Shown: positions 34,874 to 46,735 of the stretch, piece by piece | How positions within the stretch are numbered: position 1 is the first letter of the stretch | Layout of the letters: every line of letters starts with the position of its first letter | Program-made: the position numbers and the translations under genes | Source: Paulownia fortunei | Taxonomy: Eukaryota; Streptophyta; Magnoliopsida; Lamiales; Paulowniaceae | Direction: 5' to 3' | Assembly: GCA_019321725.1 (NCBI GenBank) | Contig: CM033109.1 | Coordinates: 11,811,993 to 11,875,992 of the forward strand | Length of the DNA stretch: 64,000 nt | The notes under the pieces: model-generated | Database searches by the model: none | What the model was told of the DNA's origin: nothing | What the model saw: the letters and a program-made list of their open reading frames with translations, nothing else

Positions 34874-37752
34874 TGTGATACTCGAGCCTCTTACTACTCA
34901 CATGGACAAATATGATTCATGCATTACATGTTAATTTTATATGCTATTTGCATTTCTATTGACATTGCATAATTTATTTCATTTTATACGACATTTTTGA
35001 ATATTAAACTTAATTATGAAGTTTTTGCACGGTATTAGTTATTGAATTTCCTAATCTAAGTAGTTGATTTTATATTGAAATAAGAAGAAAATGAGGTGGA
35101 TCAATATTAGATATAGATGGGATATATAGGTTATAATTTTGGAAGTGTTAAAAGTGTTACTAGTAAGCTTATACGGTTTAATTTGATTTGATCAAGTTAT
35201 TTCAAAAGTATATATTTGTAAATTAACATACTTGGGATATTAGACATGATATAATGTGATTTAAGTGTCCTATTACAGGGCCCATATATGCATATGATTT
35301 AAGAAATGCAAACTTGATATTTCATTAAGAATCGGATGTGAATCAGTTTGGAAATCTAATGAACGGACATAGGAAATAAGTATGGGAATGAATGGTGACT
35401 AAGATAGGTTGCAACCAAATAAAAATAGGTGTGACACACAAGATTGGGGCTGCAAGATAAGGGAGAAAATCAGATTTTGCTATTCACTTGCCAACTCGTG
35501 CTTTCTTATTAAGCTTAAGCTAACACCTCAAACCCTTCACCCTTAAGCAATGACCAGACCCTCATTTCAGCCATTTTCATCTTCCAAACACACACCTTAA
35601 GGTCTACAAGTGATCCAAATTGATTCCAAGTTGAAATAAACGCAAGAAAAGCAAAGGAGAAGTGATTACCATCAAGTTAACCTCAAAATCTGTATAGGTA
35701 ACACTTATCTACGGTTTTGCCTTTGGTTTTCAGATTATTATGAATGGTTTTATTGTTTATTAAGCTTTCAATATATCTTATAAAAGTGTTAGGAAGTTTT
35801 TAGTTAGACTTTGGTGCACAAAGAAAGGGTTTTTTATGACAAACACTTAATAGGAAATACTTGTGGCAGAAACTGTCATCTTACTATTTTCTTGTGTTTT
35901 AGGCTTCAAAAGTGTATGGTATGTTGAATAAAACCTATAATTAATACCATTTACATGACCATATATTATTTAAGAGTATTGGAATGAAGTTTTATCAGTT
36001 GGAAATTGAAATAGAGAATGATATTGGAGAAACACTCAAACTGCCAAAATAGCAAAATCTGTTTTGGTGTGCTGTGAAGGAAACTAAATTAAGGGAGCTA
36101 AATCCATTATTTTTGGTAATATTATGGCCTATTTATCTCCTTATATATTTTATCTAAGTATGGTGAAAATTTTGGAGTGATTTAATATATTTAATGGTGC
36201 CAAAACCATTAATGTCATGAAGTGTGAAAAACTGTCACGGTAGGAAACAATCTGTTTCAGTATGTCGTGAAGAGAGCTGAACTTGGAAAGCTATATCCGT
36301 GATTTTTAGCAATTCTATGATATTGTTACATTTATATACATGTTATCTAAGTGTGGTAAAAATTTGGGAGTGATTGGATATGCTTAGGGATGTTAAAATT
36401 ATCATGCAACTAAACTTGACAGCAAGAAAATATGAAAATGTGAATCTGCCACATTTGACCACTTAGCATGTTTCAACTAGACATGTTACTATTGAGTGTT
36501 AACAATTAGGCACATGCTATTAGAGTTATAATACTTCAATTACATGGTGTTTGCATGTATTTAAGATGAGAAATTGAGGTATTTGAGGGGCTATATTGGG
36601 TTCTAGTTTGTGAAAGCTTGATTGTTAGCTTATAGCTTGGTGTTTAAGGTCTAGTATGAGATTTTGTGCTTTCAACTTGCCAAATTGGGAATGGTTCTTG
36701 ATGTTGGGTAATATTATAGGCTATTTTACATCTAAGGTTGAAGAGGAATACTAAACAAATTTAGACTAAGCCACCAACCAGGGAAAGGTAAGTAAAGATT
36801 CATTTGCAACTACAATGCATAGACATAGTAGATGTGTGAATTATATGTAATATCATAAATCATATGTGCATAGTAGAGGGCTCTCCATTGAGCATACATA
36901 CATGGGCATTGTAATTAGCATGTGCATGCATCATATACAAGCATTGTGATAAATCTTGCATTTGCACAGCATGATTCAGAGAAAGGAAAATATTTTGCTG
37001 ACCACTACTAGTGCACCGAAGCATGCATGGATTTGCAGGTTCGCGTGCATGGATTTGCATGCGTGTAAGTATGCATGGATTTGCATGCTTATATGATTAT
37101 TAGCCATTAGATTATGGTGGTGTACAGAGCTCTTTTCCAGTGCATGGGATAGTAGTGTTGGTCAGGGGCCCAAGAAAGAAATGATTTTGAGATAAATATT
37201 TTGATGCATAAAATTGCATTATGAGCATAGCATTTTGAGTTGCATGACTTGATATTGTGGATTATTCTTTAACATGCATAATCTTTACTTGTTGAACATT
37301 AGCTCATATAGTTTATGTATTGTAGGTGAGTACGACGATACTTGAAGCATCTTTTATTGGCTGGGCGGCGGTTGGAGCTCCTGCAGGTGTCTGAGAGAGT
37401 GTGTACATGGATGACGACCTGTTGGGCTATCTTGTTGGCTTGTTATATTTTGAGTCTGTTGTATTATATTTTTAGACTGGTACTATATTTTGATTTTAAA
37501 ACTTTACTATAAATAAGTATGTAAATATTAGGTCGTTGTGGCTGTTGAGCTTTTATATAAATACCGATCCTGCTATATACATGACATGTGTTATAAAGTA
37601 TTTTAAATAGGGTTGTGCATGTAAGAAGTGATTTATCTTTTCTTAAAGTATAAAATATATATATATATATATATATATTCCATGCATGAACACAGGTTCT
37701 ATAATGTCAAATTATAATATATATCTAGTTGTGTAGTAATGGGGGTGTTACA
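34874..37752 (+). repeat. Complete family E LTR (E2), solo
   Basis: It is 2879 bp, from TGTGATACTCGAGCCTC to GGGGGTGTTACA, with no internal region attached. CCTT occurs on both sides (34870-34873 and 37753-37756), with a near-perfect 5-bp form if one base has been lost. This is the mark of insertion followed by LTR-LTR recombination. It holds three GCATGGATTTGCA words (37025, 37047, 37073) and an AT dinucleotide run (about 37655-37678). The size and ends resemble Tekay/Del-type LTRs, but with no coding part the lineage is an inference. Confidence 0.82.
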
Positions 37753-38353
37753 CCTTTCACCTATCTTTCAAGGTTAGATCAGATGTACCTTACTATACAT
37801 TAATTTTATTGCATCCTATTTTAATTATCACAAGATACCATAGATGATTCATAAGTCAATTTCCTAGCCGTTCATTTAATTTCTTACCCGATTGTCACTC
37901 GATTCTTAAATAATTGTCCATATTAAAAATTATATAATCTTATACATAAATGAATATTGTAATATCACCTTTGAATCATATTATCTTATTTTCAATATTT
38001 CAAATATGCAATTTACCGATATATACTTTTGAAATACCTGGATGAAATCGAATCAAACCATATAAGCTTACTAGTAACAACTTTAATGCTTCCAAAATTA
38101 TAACCTATATATCCCATCGATATTCATATTGATCAACCTTAGTTTCTTCTTATTTCAATTTAATGTTGATTACTTATATTATGCTGATCGACAACTAACA
38201 CTATGAGATTTTCTATAAATTTAGTGAACAAATATGATTATAAGATAAAATGGATTATGCCATGTAGTTTCAATGCAAGCATTTATGAATAACATGTAAT
38301 GTATGAATCATACTGGTTGAGTAGTGTGAGGCTCGTTTATTACATCCATGGCG
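37753..38353 (-). repeat. Family E LTR in reverse, outer copy, piece 2
   Basis: About 600 bp are the reverse complement of the start of E2 and E1, ending GTGTGAGGCTCGTTTATTACA, the reverse of TGTAATAAACGAGCCTCACAC. Joined with 32895-34873 it restores one whole LTR, with no part lost other than the target-site word. Confidence 0.82.
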
Positions 38354-39336
38354 CTACCTTATAATTTTTGTGCGAAAAAAGGGTTTTTAAGGGCCTTTTG
38401 GAGACATGGTATAAATTGAGAACTTAGTGTTCAATCTAAGGGATTTTTTTATTTTTTGGACAGCCCAAGGAGCAGCTATGAAGAGAGCTAGGGTTTAGAG
38501 AAGACAATTGAAGACATCTCTCATTTGGATACAGAGAGGATTCTTTCTCTTATTTATCAATTCTTTTATTTCTCTTTTAGTTTCATTCATATGATGTATC
38601 AAAACTTTGTCTTCTTTTTTCCTACATTAGCCATGAGCTAAATTTTAGTTTATATGGGTTGATGTAGCCAAAGTTGAATCCTATATTTTGAGATCTTAAT
38701 CTATCATATTTCAAGTTTATCAACTTATTTATGTTATTTGTTTTCATTGCATTTTGATTTACTTGGTCAAAAATCTAGATTATTTTATATATAAAATTTG
38801 GTACTCGAGAAAGGGAATTTAATGCACGACCATAGGATAGCACAACTTAGGGATTCATGTAGTCAAGAGGCTTATGAACCCTTCGAAGTCTTGAAAGAGA
38901 ATTCATTGGGCTTGATAGGGTTTTAGTTTGAGACTTTATAAAGATATTGAAATCTTGATTAAATTCATAATCACTCGACACTTGAGAGTGGAAGTTGATG
39001 ATTTCAGGAATTCTCGACTTATAAATTGTTAGCTTGAAAATTGATAGATTGGATCAATAAACATAGGTGAAAACTAAGTGAATCGAACCCCTAGAATTGA
39101 TTATCCACTAAGTGTTTGTTTGATAAATTACCTAAGTGAACTTTTAATTTAATCTTAGAATTTTTAGTTTATCTATTTGCAACTTCTACTTAAATTATCT
39201 AGATAAAGCTAGGATTATTATAGTTGAGGTACTTATTACATATTTGATAACAATCCCTGTGGAGACAATACTCTATTCACATATTATACTATATCTTGAT
39301 ACCGTACACTTGCGGTAGGATTTCAACGAATAATAT
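38354..39336 (+). repeat. C1 5' LTR, right piece
   Basis: After ATGGCGCTACC come the usual blocks of an Athila-type LTR: AAGGGCCTTTTGGAG, a CTCGAGAAAGG block with its later partner CACTTGAGAGTGG, and the end AATCCCTGTGGAGACAATACTC, TTGATACCGTACACTTGCGG. The decayed primer site follows directly. The matching 3' LTR at 47995 is cut after about 60 bp, so the two cannot be compared. Confidence 0.7.
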
Positions 39337-39354
39337 TGGTATCATTGTCGAGTA
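39337..39354 (+). other. C1 primer binding site (tRNA-Asp type), decayed
   Basis: The sequence TGGTATCATTGTCGAGTA lines up with the Athila/Tat consensus TGGCGCCGTTGCCGGGGA at 11 of 18 positions. Six of the seven differences are C-to-T or G-to-A. The position just after an LTR end supports the call. The consensus is from general knowledge of the family. Confidence 0.65.
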
Positions 39355-39479
39355 TTATTTTCTTATTTGCATTAATATCGTTATGAATTAGTCTTGAATT
39401 TAATCTAGATATTTTTTATTATTAGAAAATTTTATTTTGTTGTTGCAAGTTAACTATTCATGTGAAGAACTAGAAGTGT

Positions 39480-40960
39480 TGAATTGCTTTCTTTTGATTC
39501 AGAGATTGTAAGGACATTTCAATAACGAATAGGAGGAGCAAGAAGAGCTGAAGTTCGAGTAATGAAGAACAACAACAACAACAAAAATTTACCAATTCTA
39601 TAACAACCACAAAGAGCTATCCAGGATTATTTTCAATCGAACATGAATCAAAACTATTTCAGAATAGTGCGCCAACCAATCAATGCAAACAACTTTGAGC
39701 TAAAACATGCTCCCATTAGCATGGTTCAACAGAATTAGTTTGGAGGTAGTGTATTGGATGATCTGAATGCTCATCTCGCTATGTTTTTGGAGACATTTGA
39801 CACAATCAAAATGAATGGTGTTTTAGACGATGCTATTAGACTCCATTTATTCCCATTCTCTCTCAAAGACAAGGCAAGATTGTGGCTACAATATTTTGCA
39901 CCGGTGAGCATTGCTAATTAGAATGATTTGACTCAGAAATTCCTCACTAAATTCTTCCGACCTAGCAAGACTCTCCAACTAAACAGTGAGATCACCCAAT
40001 TCAGATAAATGAGTTTTGAACCATTGTATAAGGCATGGGAGCGATTAAAGGATTTTTTGAGAAGATGGCCACAACACAGTTGTAAGGATTGGCAACAAGT
40101 TCAGTATTTCTATAATGGACTGAACAGTCAAACAAGGACAATCATAGATGCTACAGCTAGGGGTACTTTGATGTCTAAAACTGCAAATGATGCATATATG
40201 TTGCTTAAAGAAATGACAACTAATAGCTTTTAGTAGCCTTCCAAAAGATCATCAGTCAAGAAGGTAGTTGGGCTTCTTGAGCTCAATCATTTGGTTGCTC
40301 TCACTACATAAGTCTTTGCTCTATCCAATCAGTTTGCTGCATAGACCACCAATAGACCACCTCATGAAGTGCATACAACCTCATCTCCTTTCAATCCACA
40401 AGAGTCTAATAAGTAAGTAAACTTTGTGAATAATCAAAACTTCAATTGTAGGGGCAATCAACTGTCAATTCACTACAATCTAAGGCTTTGCAATGAGAAA
40501 TTGTCTTATGAAAACAACATGAATGTGCTCCTACCTCCTATAAAATAAAATAATCCATCCAATTCTAACAACGAAGAGGGTGAGAAAAATCATCCTTAGA
40601 GGATATGTTTAACACTTTTGTTGGTGAGACAAAAACTAAATTTAATCGTGATGAAGCTAAGCTTGACAATATTGAGAACCAGATGGGACAATTTGGCATC
40701 AAGTGTAGGAGCTCACATGACTAGTGTGGGGGAACAAATCAAATCTTTGGAGGCCTAAATTGGGCAATTTAGCTACTTAGTGATGCCCAACAACAAAAGG
40801 GGAATTTTCCAAGTGACACAAAGGTCAACCCTAGAGAGCATTGTAAAGCGATACAACTTAGGAGAAAACTAAGTATAAAGGTCCTAAGTTAAAGTAGTCC
40901 ACTGTTGATAGATCTCACACTCACTTGCCTATTTAGTCCAGAGGTGTAACCATCAAAAGA
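39480..40960 (+). pseudogene. C1 gag
   Basis: Athila-type Gag motifs can be read with stops between them: PINANNFELKHAPISMVQQ, NAHLAMFLETFDTIKMNGV, DDAIRLHLFPFSLKDKARLW, and, in the longest open piece (40009-40233), EPLYKAWERLKDFLRRWPQH, FYNGLNSQTRTIIDATARGT and AYMLLKEMT. The same order appears in C2 gag. Several TAG/TAA codons interrupt it (for example at the end of ITQFR). The tail from about 40600 carries an IENQMGQ-type region typical before protease. Confidence 0.82.
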
Positions 40961-41149
40961 AGAGAAGATTTAGCATGATGAGTAAATAGGGGCTAAGAAG
41001 CCAAAATCAATTTCTGACTCTAAAACCCCTTCTAATGTCAATGTTCCCCTCCCCTTTCCTCAAAGATTCCAAAAGAAAAAATTAGACGCTCAATTTGCTA
41101 AATTTTTTAAAATCTTTAAGAAAATTCACATTAACATGCCTTTTGCAGA

Positions 41150-41940
41150 TGCACTGGAGCAAATGCCAAATTAAACAAAATTTATGAAGGATGTGATGTT
41201 AAGAAAAAGGAAATTGGTGGACTTTGAAATAGTCAAACTTACAGAGAAGTGCAGTATTATTATTCAAAAAAAGCTATCTTATAATTTAAAAGATCTAGGT
41301 AGTTTTACTATTCCTTACATGACAGGAAACCTTTCTTTAATAAAGCACTTTGTGATCTTGGAGCAAGCATTAATTTGATGTCACTGTCTATTTTTAGGAA
41401 ATTTGGTCTAGGGGAAGTGGGGTCATCCACCATCACCTTGCAGTTAGCGGATAGGTCACTTACCTATCCAAGATGAGTGATTGAAGATGTTTTGGTGAAG
41501 GTGGACAAATTCATATTTCCAGCAAATTTTGTGGTGCTTGACTAGAAAAGGATCAAGAGATTTCATTGATTCTTATATGACCATTCCTTGCCATTGGTAG
41601 AGCATTGATTGATGTGCAGTATGGGGATTTGACATTGAGAGTCAACAAAGATCAAATGTTGTTCAAAATCTACTGAGCTATGTAATTTCAAGAAGAGCCC
41701 AACACTTGCAAAAGGATAGATATTGTAGAGCAGTGCATGAATGCCCAACTCATTAAACATATACCCGAAGACCCATTGGAAAGATTATTTAGGCGATGAT
41801 GAGGATTTGGCACATTATGTGTTTTCTCTTGATGCAATGCCGGTTCAAATGAAGAATGAACATTCTTTGGAGACGTTGGAAGATGTAGCTACTAAGGAGA
41901 TAATAAAAGCATCACCGAAATTGAAGGAGCTTCCATAATA
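41150..41940 (+). pseudogene. C1 protease
   Basis: The active site reads ALCDLGASINLMSLSIF (about 41343-41393), the Athila-type D-L-G-A-S motif, followed by TITLQLADRSLTYP, VIEDVLVKVDKFIFP and FVVLD. Upstream is EKCSIIIQKKLSYNLKDLGSFTIP (41184-41378) in a different frame, as one or more bases are missing near 41330. The motif matches that in C2 (50310 region). Stops follow at 41475 and 41542. Confidence 0.82.
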
Positions 41941-42109
41941 CCTCCAGTACGCATTCTTGGGTGGGAATAAAACATATTTAGTAATAGTTTTTACCTCTTT
42001 ATCTCCTTCAAAATTGGATAAATTGTTGCGAATCTTGAGAAAACATAAATCTACTTTAGGATGGTTTACTTTGGATTAGAAATGCATTAGTCCCTCCATA
42101 ATCAAGCAT

Positions 42110-42760
42110 AAAATTATAATGGAAGACTCATAGAAACCTTTAATTGAACATCAAAGACGTCTAAATCCTGTTATGAAGGAAGTTGTACAAGTTGAAGTTT
42201 TAAAATAGCTTAAGATATGGATTATTTATGCTATTTCTAATAGTTGTTGGGTTAGCCCAGTCCAAGTTGTTCCGAAAAAGGGGGGTATCACTATAGTGAC
42301 GAATGAGAATAGTGAGCTTATTTCTGTTAGGACTATAACTAGGTGGTATGTGTTCATTGATTATAGGAAACTAAATAATGCTACTCACCATGACACTTTT
42401 CCTCCCTTTTATTGACCAAATGTTGGATCATTTAGTAGAGTACCAATACTATTATTTTCAGAGATGTATGATGGCCATCTTCATCGACATCGTGAAACAA
42501 ATCATGGAGGTTTTCATGGATGATTTTTCTATTTTTGATTCTTCATTTGATCACTGATTGCATAATCTTTCTCTAATTTTATAGAGATGCGAGAAAACCA
42601 ACTTAGTCCTCAATTGGAAAAAATGTCATTTCATGGTAATAAAGGGCATAATTATTGGTCACTGAGTATCATCTATAGGGCTAAAAGTAGATCATGCCAA
42701 AATAGTGGCTATTGAAAAGACTACCACCACCAATTAATGTGAAAGTGATTTAAAGCTTTC
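42110..42760 (+). pseudogene. C1 reverse transcriptase, core partly deleted
   Basis: Readable motifs are VPKKGGITIVTNE, FIDYRKLNNATHHDTFP, RCMMAIF and the catalytic EVFMDDFSIFDSSFDH (Asp-Asp codons 42519-42524), then RCEKTNLVLNWKKCHFMV. Between the FP(L)PF-DQMLDHL region (42410) and RCMMAIF (42463) the middle of the palm, about 50-60 codons with the usual PFGLCNAPATF motif, is missing. Frame changes occur on both sides. Confidence 0.82.
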
Positions 42761-42879
42761 TTGGCCATGCTAGGTTTTATGGGAGATTTATTAAAAAAAT
42801 TCAAAAATTGTTAAACCTTTATGTAATCTCTTAAAAAAGATGTGCCTTTTAATTTTGACGGTTCTTGTTTGTAGGCTTT

Positions 42880-43310
42880 TGAACAAATAAAGAAAGCACT
42901 TATATCAACCCCTATCATGGTGGTACCCAACTAGACTCAACCATTTGAGCTCATATGCAATGCCAGTGACTGTGCAGTAGGAGCAGTGTTGGGCTAAAGG
43001 TGGGAAAAGATCTTTCGGGCCATCTATTATGCAAGTCGGACCTTGGACAGTATACAACAAAATTACATGATAACAAAGAAGGAGATATTGGTTGTAGTAT
43101 TTACTTTTGATAAATTGTGCGCTTATCTTATAGGTACTAAGGTCATTGTTTTTACTAATCATGCAGTGATTAGGTACCTATTTACTAAGAAGGATGTTAA
43201 GCTACGGTTGATTTGTTGGATTTTGCTACTTCAAGAGTTTGATCTTGACATTCATGACAAGAATGGCAGTGAGAATATGGTAGTAGAACATCTATCCTAT
43301 TTAGAGTAAG
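42880..43310 (+). pseudogene. C1 RNase H, catalytic Asp residues changed
   Basis: The motifs [44 protein letters not shown] and [15 protein letters not shown] line up with the family. The first catalytic Asp (usually CDASD) is Asn at 42959-42961 and the TDHA Asp is Asn as well. A stop follows VLG. The part 43043-43309 is open for 88 residues. Confidence 0.82.
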
Positions 43311-43379
43311 AGAATGAGATAGTTGGAGCACCCATTCAGAAGTCATTTCCAAATGAACTCATTTTAGCAGTTGAGGCAA

Positions 43380-44667
43380 GGCTTCCATGGTATGCCGATT
43401 TGGTCAATTATCTTGCCAGTGGAGTCCTTCTTTTATATTTGTCATCCCATTAAAAGAAGAAATTCTTACATGAAGTTAAGTTTTATTTGTGGGATGACCC
43501 TTTGGTTTTCAAGAGGTGCAATAATTCTGTGATTAGACGATGTGTGCCTATAGAAGAAACTGAGGAGATTTTGCAATATTATTATTCCTCTCTTAGTAGT
43601 GGTCATTTCAGGCACACTCAAACTGCTACAAAGGTATTACAATTTGGATTTTATTGGACTTTATTATTTGAAGATTGTTATACTTTTGTGCAGACTTATG
43701 ATAGATACCAACTGGTCGAGACCATCACATAACGTCATAAGATTTTAATAAGAAATATAATGGGGGTTAAACTTTTTGATATTTGGGGAATCAATTTTAT
43801 GGGACCCTTTCCTCCCTCTTTTGGACATCTCTATATCCTACTTGTTGTCGACTATGTCTCAAAATGGGTGGAAGTCATTGCCACACCAACCAATGATGCT
43901 AAGGTAGTGTTGAAATTTTTACACAAACACATATTCACATATTTTGACACTCTTAGAGTGATTATTAGTGATAAAGGTACACAGTTTTACAATAAATTAT
44001 TTAATAACCTTCTTACTACATATGGTGTGAAAAATAGGGTAGCATTAGGATATCACCCACAATCTAATGGACAAGCAGAATATCTAACTGTGAGGTGAAG
44101 CAAATACTTGAAAAGATGGTTATCACAAACTGTAAAGATTACGTGCACAAGCTTGACGATGCACTTTGGGTCTATCGTACAGTTTACAAGACATCTATTA
44201 GTATGTCATCATACCGATAATTGTTTGGAAAAGAATGTCATCTTCTAGTCAAGTTGGAATATTAGGCTTATTGGGCTGTGAGATAGTTGAGTTTTGATAT
44301 AGGGGTAGCGAGTGACAAATGGCTCTTGTAATTAGATGAAATGGAGAAGTTTCATAATGATGCCTATGAGAATGCCAATATTTATAAAGAGAAGATGAAG
44401 AAGTGGGATGACAAAATGATTTTGAAGCGTGAATTCCAACTTGGACAACAAGTGTTATTGTTTAACTCTCGTTTAAAGCTTTTTTTGAGTAAACTAAAGT
44501 TAAGATGGTCGGATCCATTTGTGGTTAAGAGGATGTTTTTGTTTGGTGTTGTTGAGTTGAGAAGCAAAGATGATTCTTTAATTCATGTCAATAGTCAGTG
44601 GATAAAATATTATTTTAGCAATAACGCAAGGAAGGGCACCAATATTCCTCTTGGAGAAGCTAGTTAA
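43380..44667 (+). pseudogene. C1 integrase
   Basis: The zinc domain (43487-43732) keeps its outline (SSGHFRHTQTATKVLQFGFYW, CYTFVQTYDRY) but has lost both closing Cys (the usual CDRCQ reads YDRYQ). The core (43760-44098) has WGINFMGPFPPS where the first catalytic Asp is Asn (43793-43795), ISDKGTQFYN with its Asp, and NGQAEYLTVR with its Glu. The C-terminal part (44341-44667) has a QLGQQVLLFNSRLKLF motif and a GVVELRSKDDS motif. Stops and a shift near 44098 separate the parts. Confidence 0.85.
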
Positions 44668-45247
44668 TGCATCCGATTGAAGTCTGGCTAAAGACTATAT
44701 AAACGTAGCACTTTTTAGAAGGTAACCCAAGTAGTTTAATGTGCTTTGATATTTGATTTTTACAAATTTTGTTCACTTGTTTAATTTATTTTTAAGATTA
44801 GATACTTTGGTTGCATTATACCCCATTTTTTACCATCTTTTTTATCTTATTGTTTTTATTTTTCTTTTTTGTAGGATGACTTGTGAAGGCCAGAAGCAAC
44901 CCACATGAAGGCATCATAAAAAAATGGACACTAGTTCAAATCGGGGGCTCACACTGTGACATCCCCCTATTTAGCATCGCGGTGTGACCTCCGAAAATTG
45001 GGCAGTAAGTAATGTTCAAAGTCACATTGTGGCTCCCTCATTTTATGTCGTGTCACGACATTGAAGATAAACTAGCCCACAGTGCAACCCTTCAAAGTTG
45101 CGCAGCGAGCCCTATTCCAACTAGTGACGCAATGCCTATTCCAAGCACCACGACATGACTCTACATTTTAAAAAATAGAGAGCCCTCGTCATTTGCACTT
45201 TCACTTCCCCTTCCCCAACTCTCTACTCCTCCTACCCCAGCAACATG
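44668..45247 (+). other. C1 3' noncoding region, first part
   Basis: It starts with GTCTGGCTAAAGACTATATAAACG and AAGGTAACCCAAG, a pattern that also follows the coding part of C2 (49690-49735 in reverse). No protein domain is seen. The stretch 44950-45200 has several CG-containing words and inverted words (CGTGTCACGACA). Confidence 0.6.
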
Positions 45248-46735
45248 TTGGGTTCACATGATACCGTAGTATGCGCAGTGAAAAATTAAAATTTTTAAAA
45301 ATATTAAACTATAACAATTATAGTAATACCCTAAATCCGATACAATTTTTAACGATCTCGTAATTTCCAATGGTTGTAATAAAACAATAAAAGTATCAAT
45401 TTATACCTTTTGTTGCACTCCGATTTTCTTCTTTTAATTTCTATATAGACAAAAATTATAGGGTTGTTTCTACATCTTACAATTTTCGGCCATGAGGTAT
45501 ATATAAGGGGCTCAAAATTCCAAAAGTCCTACTCTTGGTATTTTGTGTCTCCTTTTGATTAGTTGGAAGATTTTTTGGTTCATCCAAACTTCTTCAATTT
45601 TATCTCTTTCATATCTTCTAAAAATATTCAAGATTACCCGATAATTCCAAATTCTGGACTTTCCATCATTTTTCAATTACTTTCATGGGGGGTTCCTAAT
45701 AGGCCTTTTTGAATTGGGCTTGGACTTTAAAATAAATTCCATAATTAATCTAATTAATTATCTTACCCAAATTAATTAATTCCATCTACCTCATCTAATC
45801 AAATTAGACCCAATTAAATAATCTGATTATTTAATTAAGTAAATTAATTTAGGACTACACAATTAATTTTATCCAATTAGATAATTGTTTCACTTCAATT
45901 GGGCTCCTTAATCTTATTAGATTTAATTAAATAATTAAATTATTAATTGAATAATTAATTCAACTCCTTGAATTAATTTAAGCTCCAATTAATTAATCTC
46001 TATTGATTAAATTGATCCAACCCTTTGGATCAATTCATAAATTATCAATGTTCCATCTTAAATTGTGAGTGACCCTTTAGGTTCACAATTAAGTCAGCAG
46101 TGGGCTTGCAACATTTGCAACTTATGAATAATAATAATTATTCTAATTAATTAATCCAAATATTTAGTCCGCTTGAAATTAATTCCTTAATTTCAAGAAC
46201 CTCATAAGTTATGGGAAACACCTAGCAAGTGTATCATGACTACCAAGACTTAGGTGAAATAGTGAGTGAACCTATTTCAATTACAAGTATCATACACGTA
46301 AGGTCTTTCCGTCAACTAATCTCTTGATTGAGTCTAAGGTATGGATCAATAGTCGAAACCCTAATTATTCAATAACTATGATTCTATCTGAAGTTTCAAT
46401 AACTCATGACGAATCGTTAGAAAACCCCCATCTAACATTCATCCTATCTTGACCAAGGATTTCTGAGTCACGAACTATGAAAAAATAGGAGATTCACTTA
46501 TTCTATCAGAAAAGTGACGGATCATTTGTTGACCACTCATTAATCTTCATATATATCAATGCAATATCCAATGTATCCCCTTTGTGATTGTCAGGCAATT
46601 AGAAAATACATCAAAATAAAATACGACATGCATAAGGCTACCATGGCATCTCAAGTCAAAAGACTATTCGTGTACTATCGTAACATAGAATTTATTATCT
46701 CGACAAACAAGTTTCCAATTAAGAAATTTCAGATT
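45248..46735 (+). repeat. Repeat F, unclassified insertion in C1
   Basis: It starts TGTTGGGTTCACATGATACC. Its first 450 bp match 55150-55850 in reverse, in order and spacing (ACGATCTCGTAATTTC; CCTTTTGATTAGTTGG). The middle is rich in TTAATT words. No coding frame is recognised. A start of TGTTGG is common for Ty1/copia LTRs, but neither a second LTR nor a clean duplication was found, so the right edge (where C1-like ACATTGAGGACAAAG resumes near 46770) is approximate. Confidence 0.5.

Noticed and set aside
37655..37678. AT run as a promoter TATA box
   Set aside because: It is a simple dinucleotide repeat close to the LTR end and has no start site evidence.
32895..38353. A giant fold-back DNA transposon
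   Set aside because: The outer pieces join to form one LTR and the inner copy has a short duplication of its own, so nested LTR insertion explains it without a new class.
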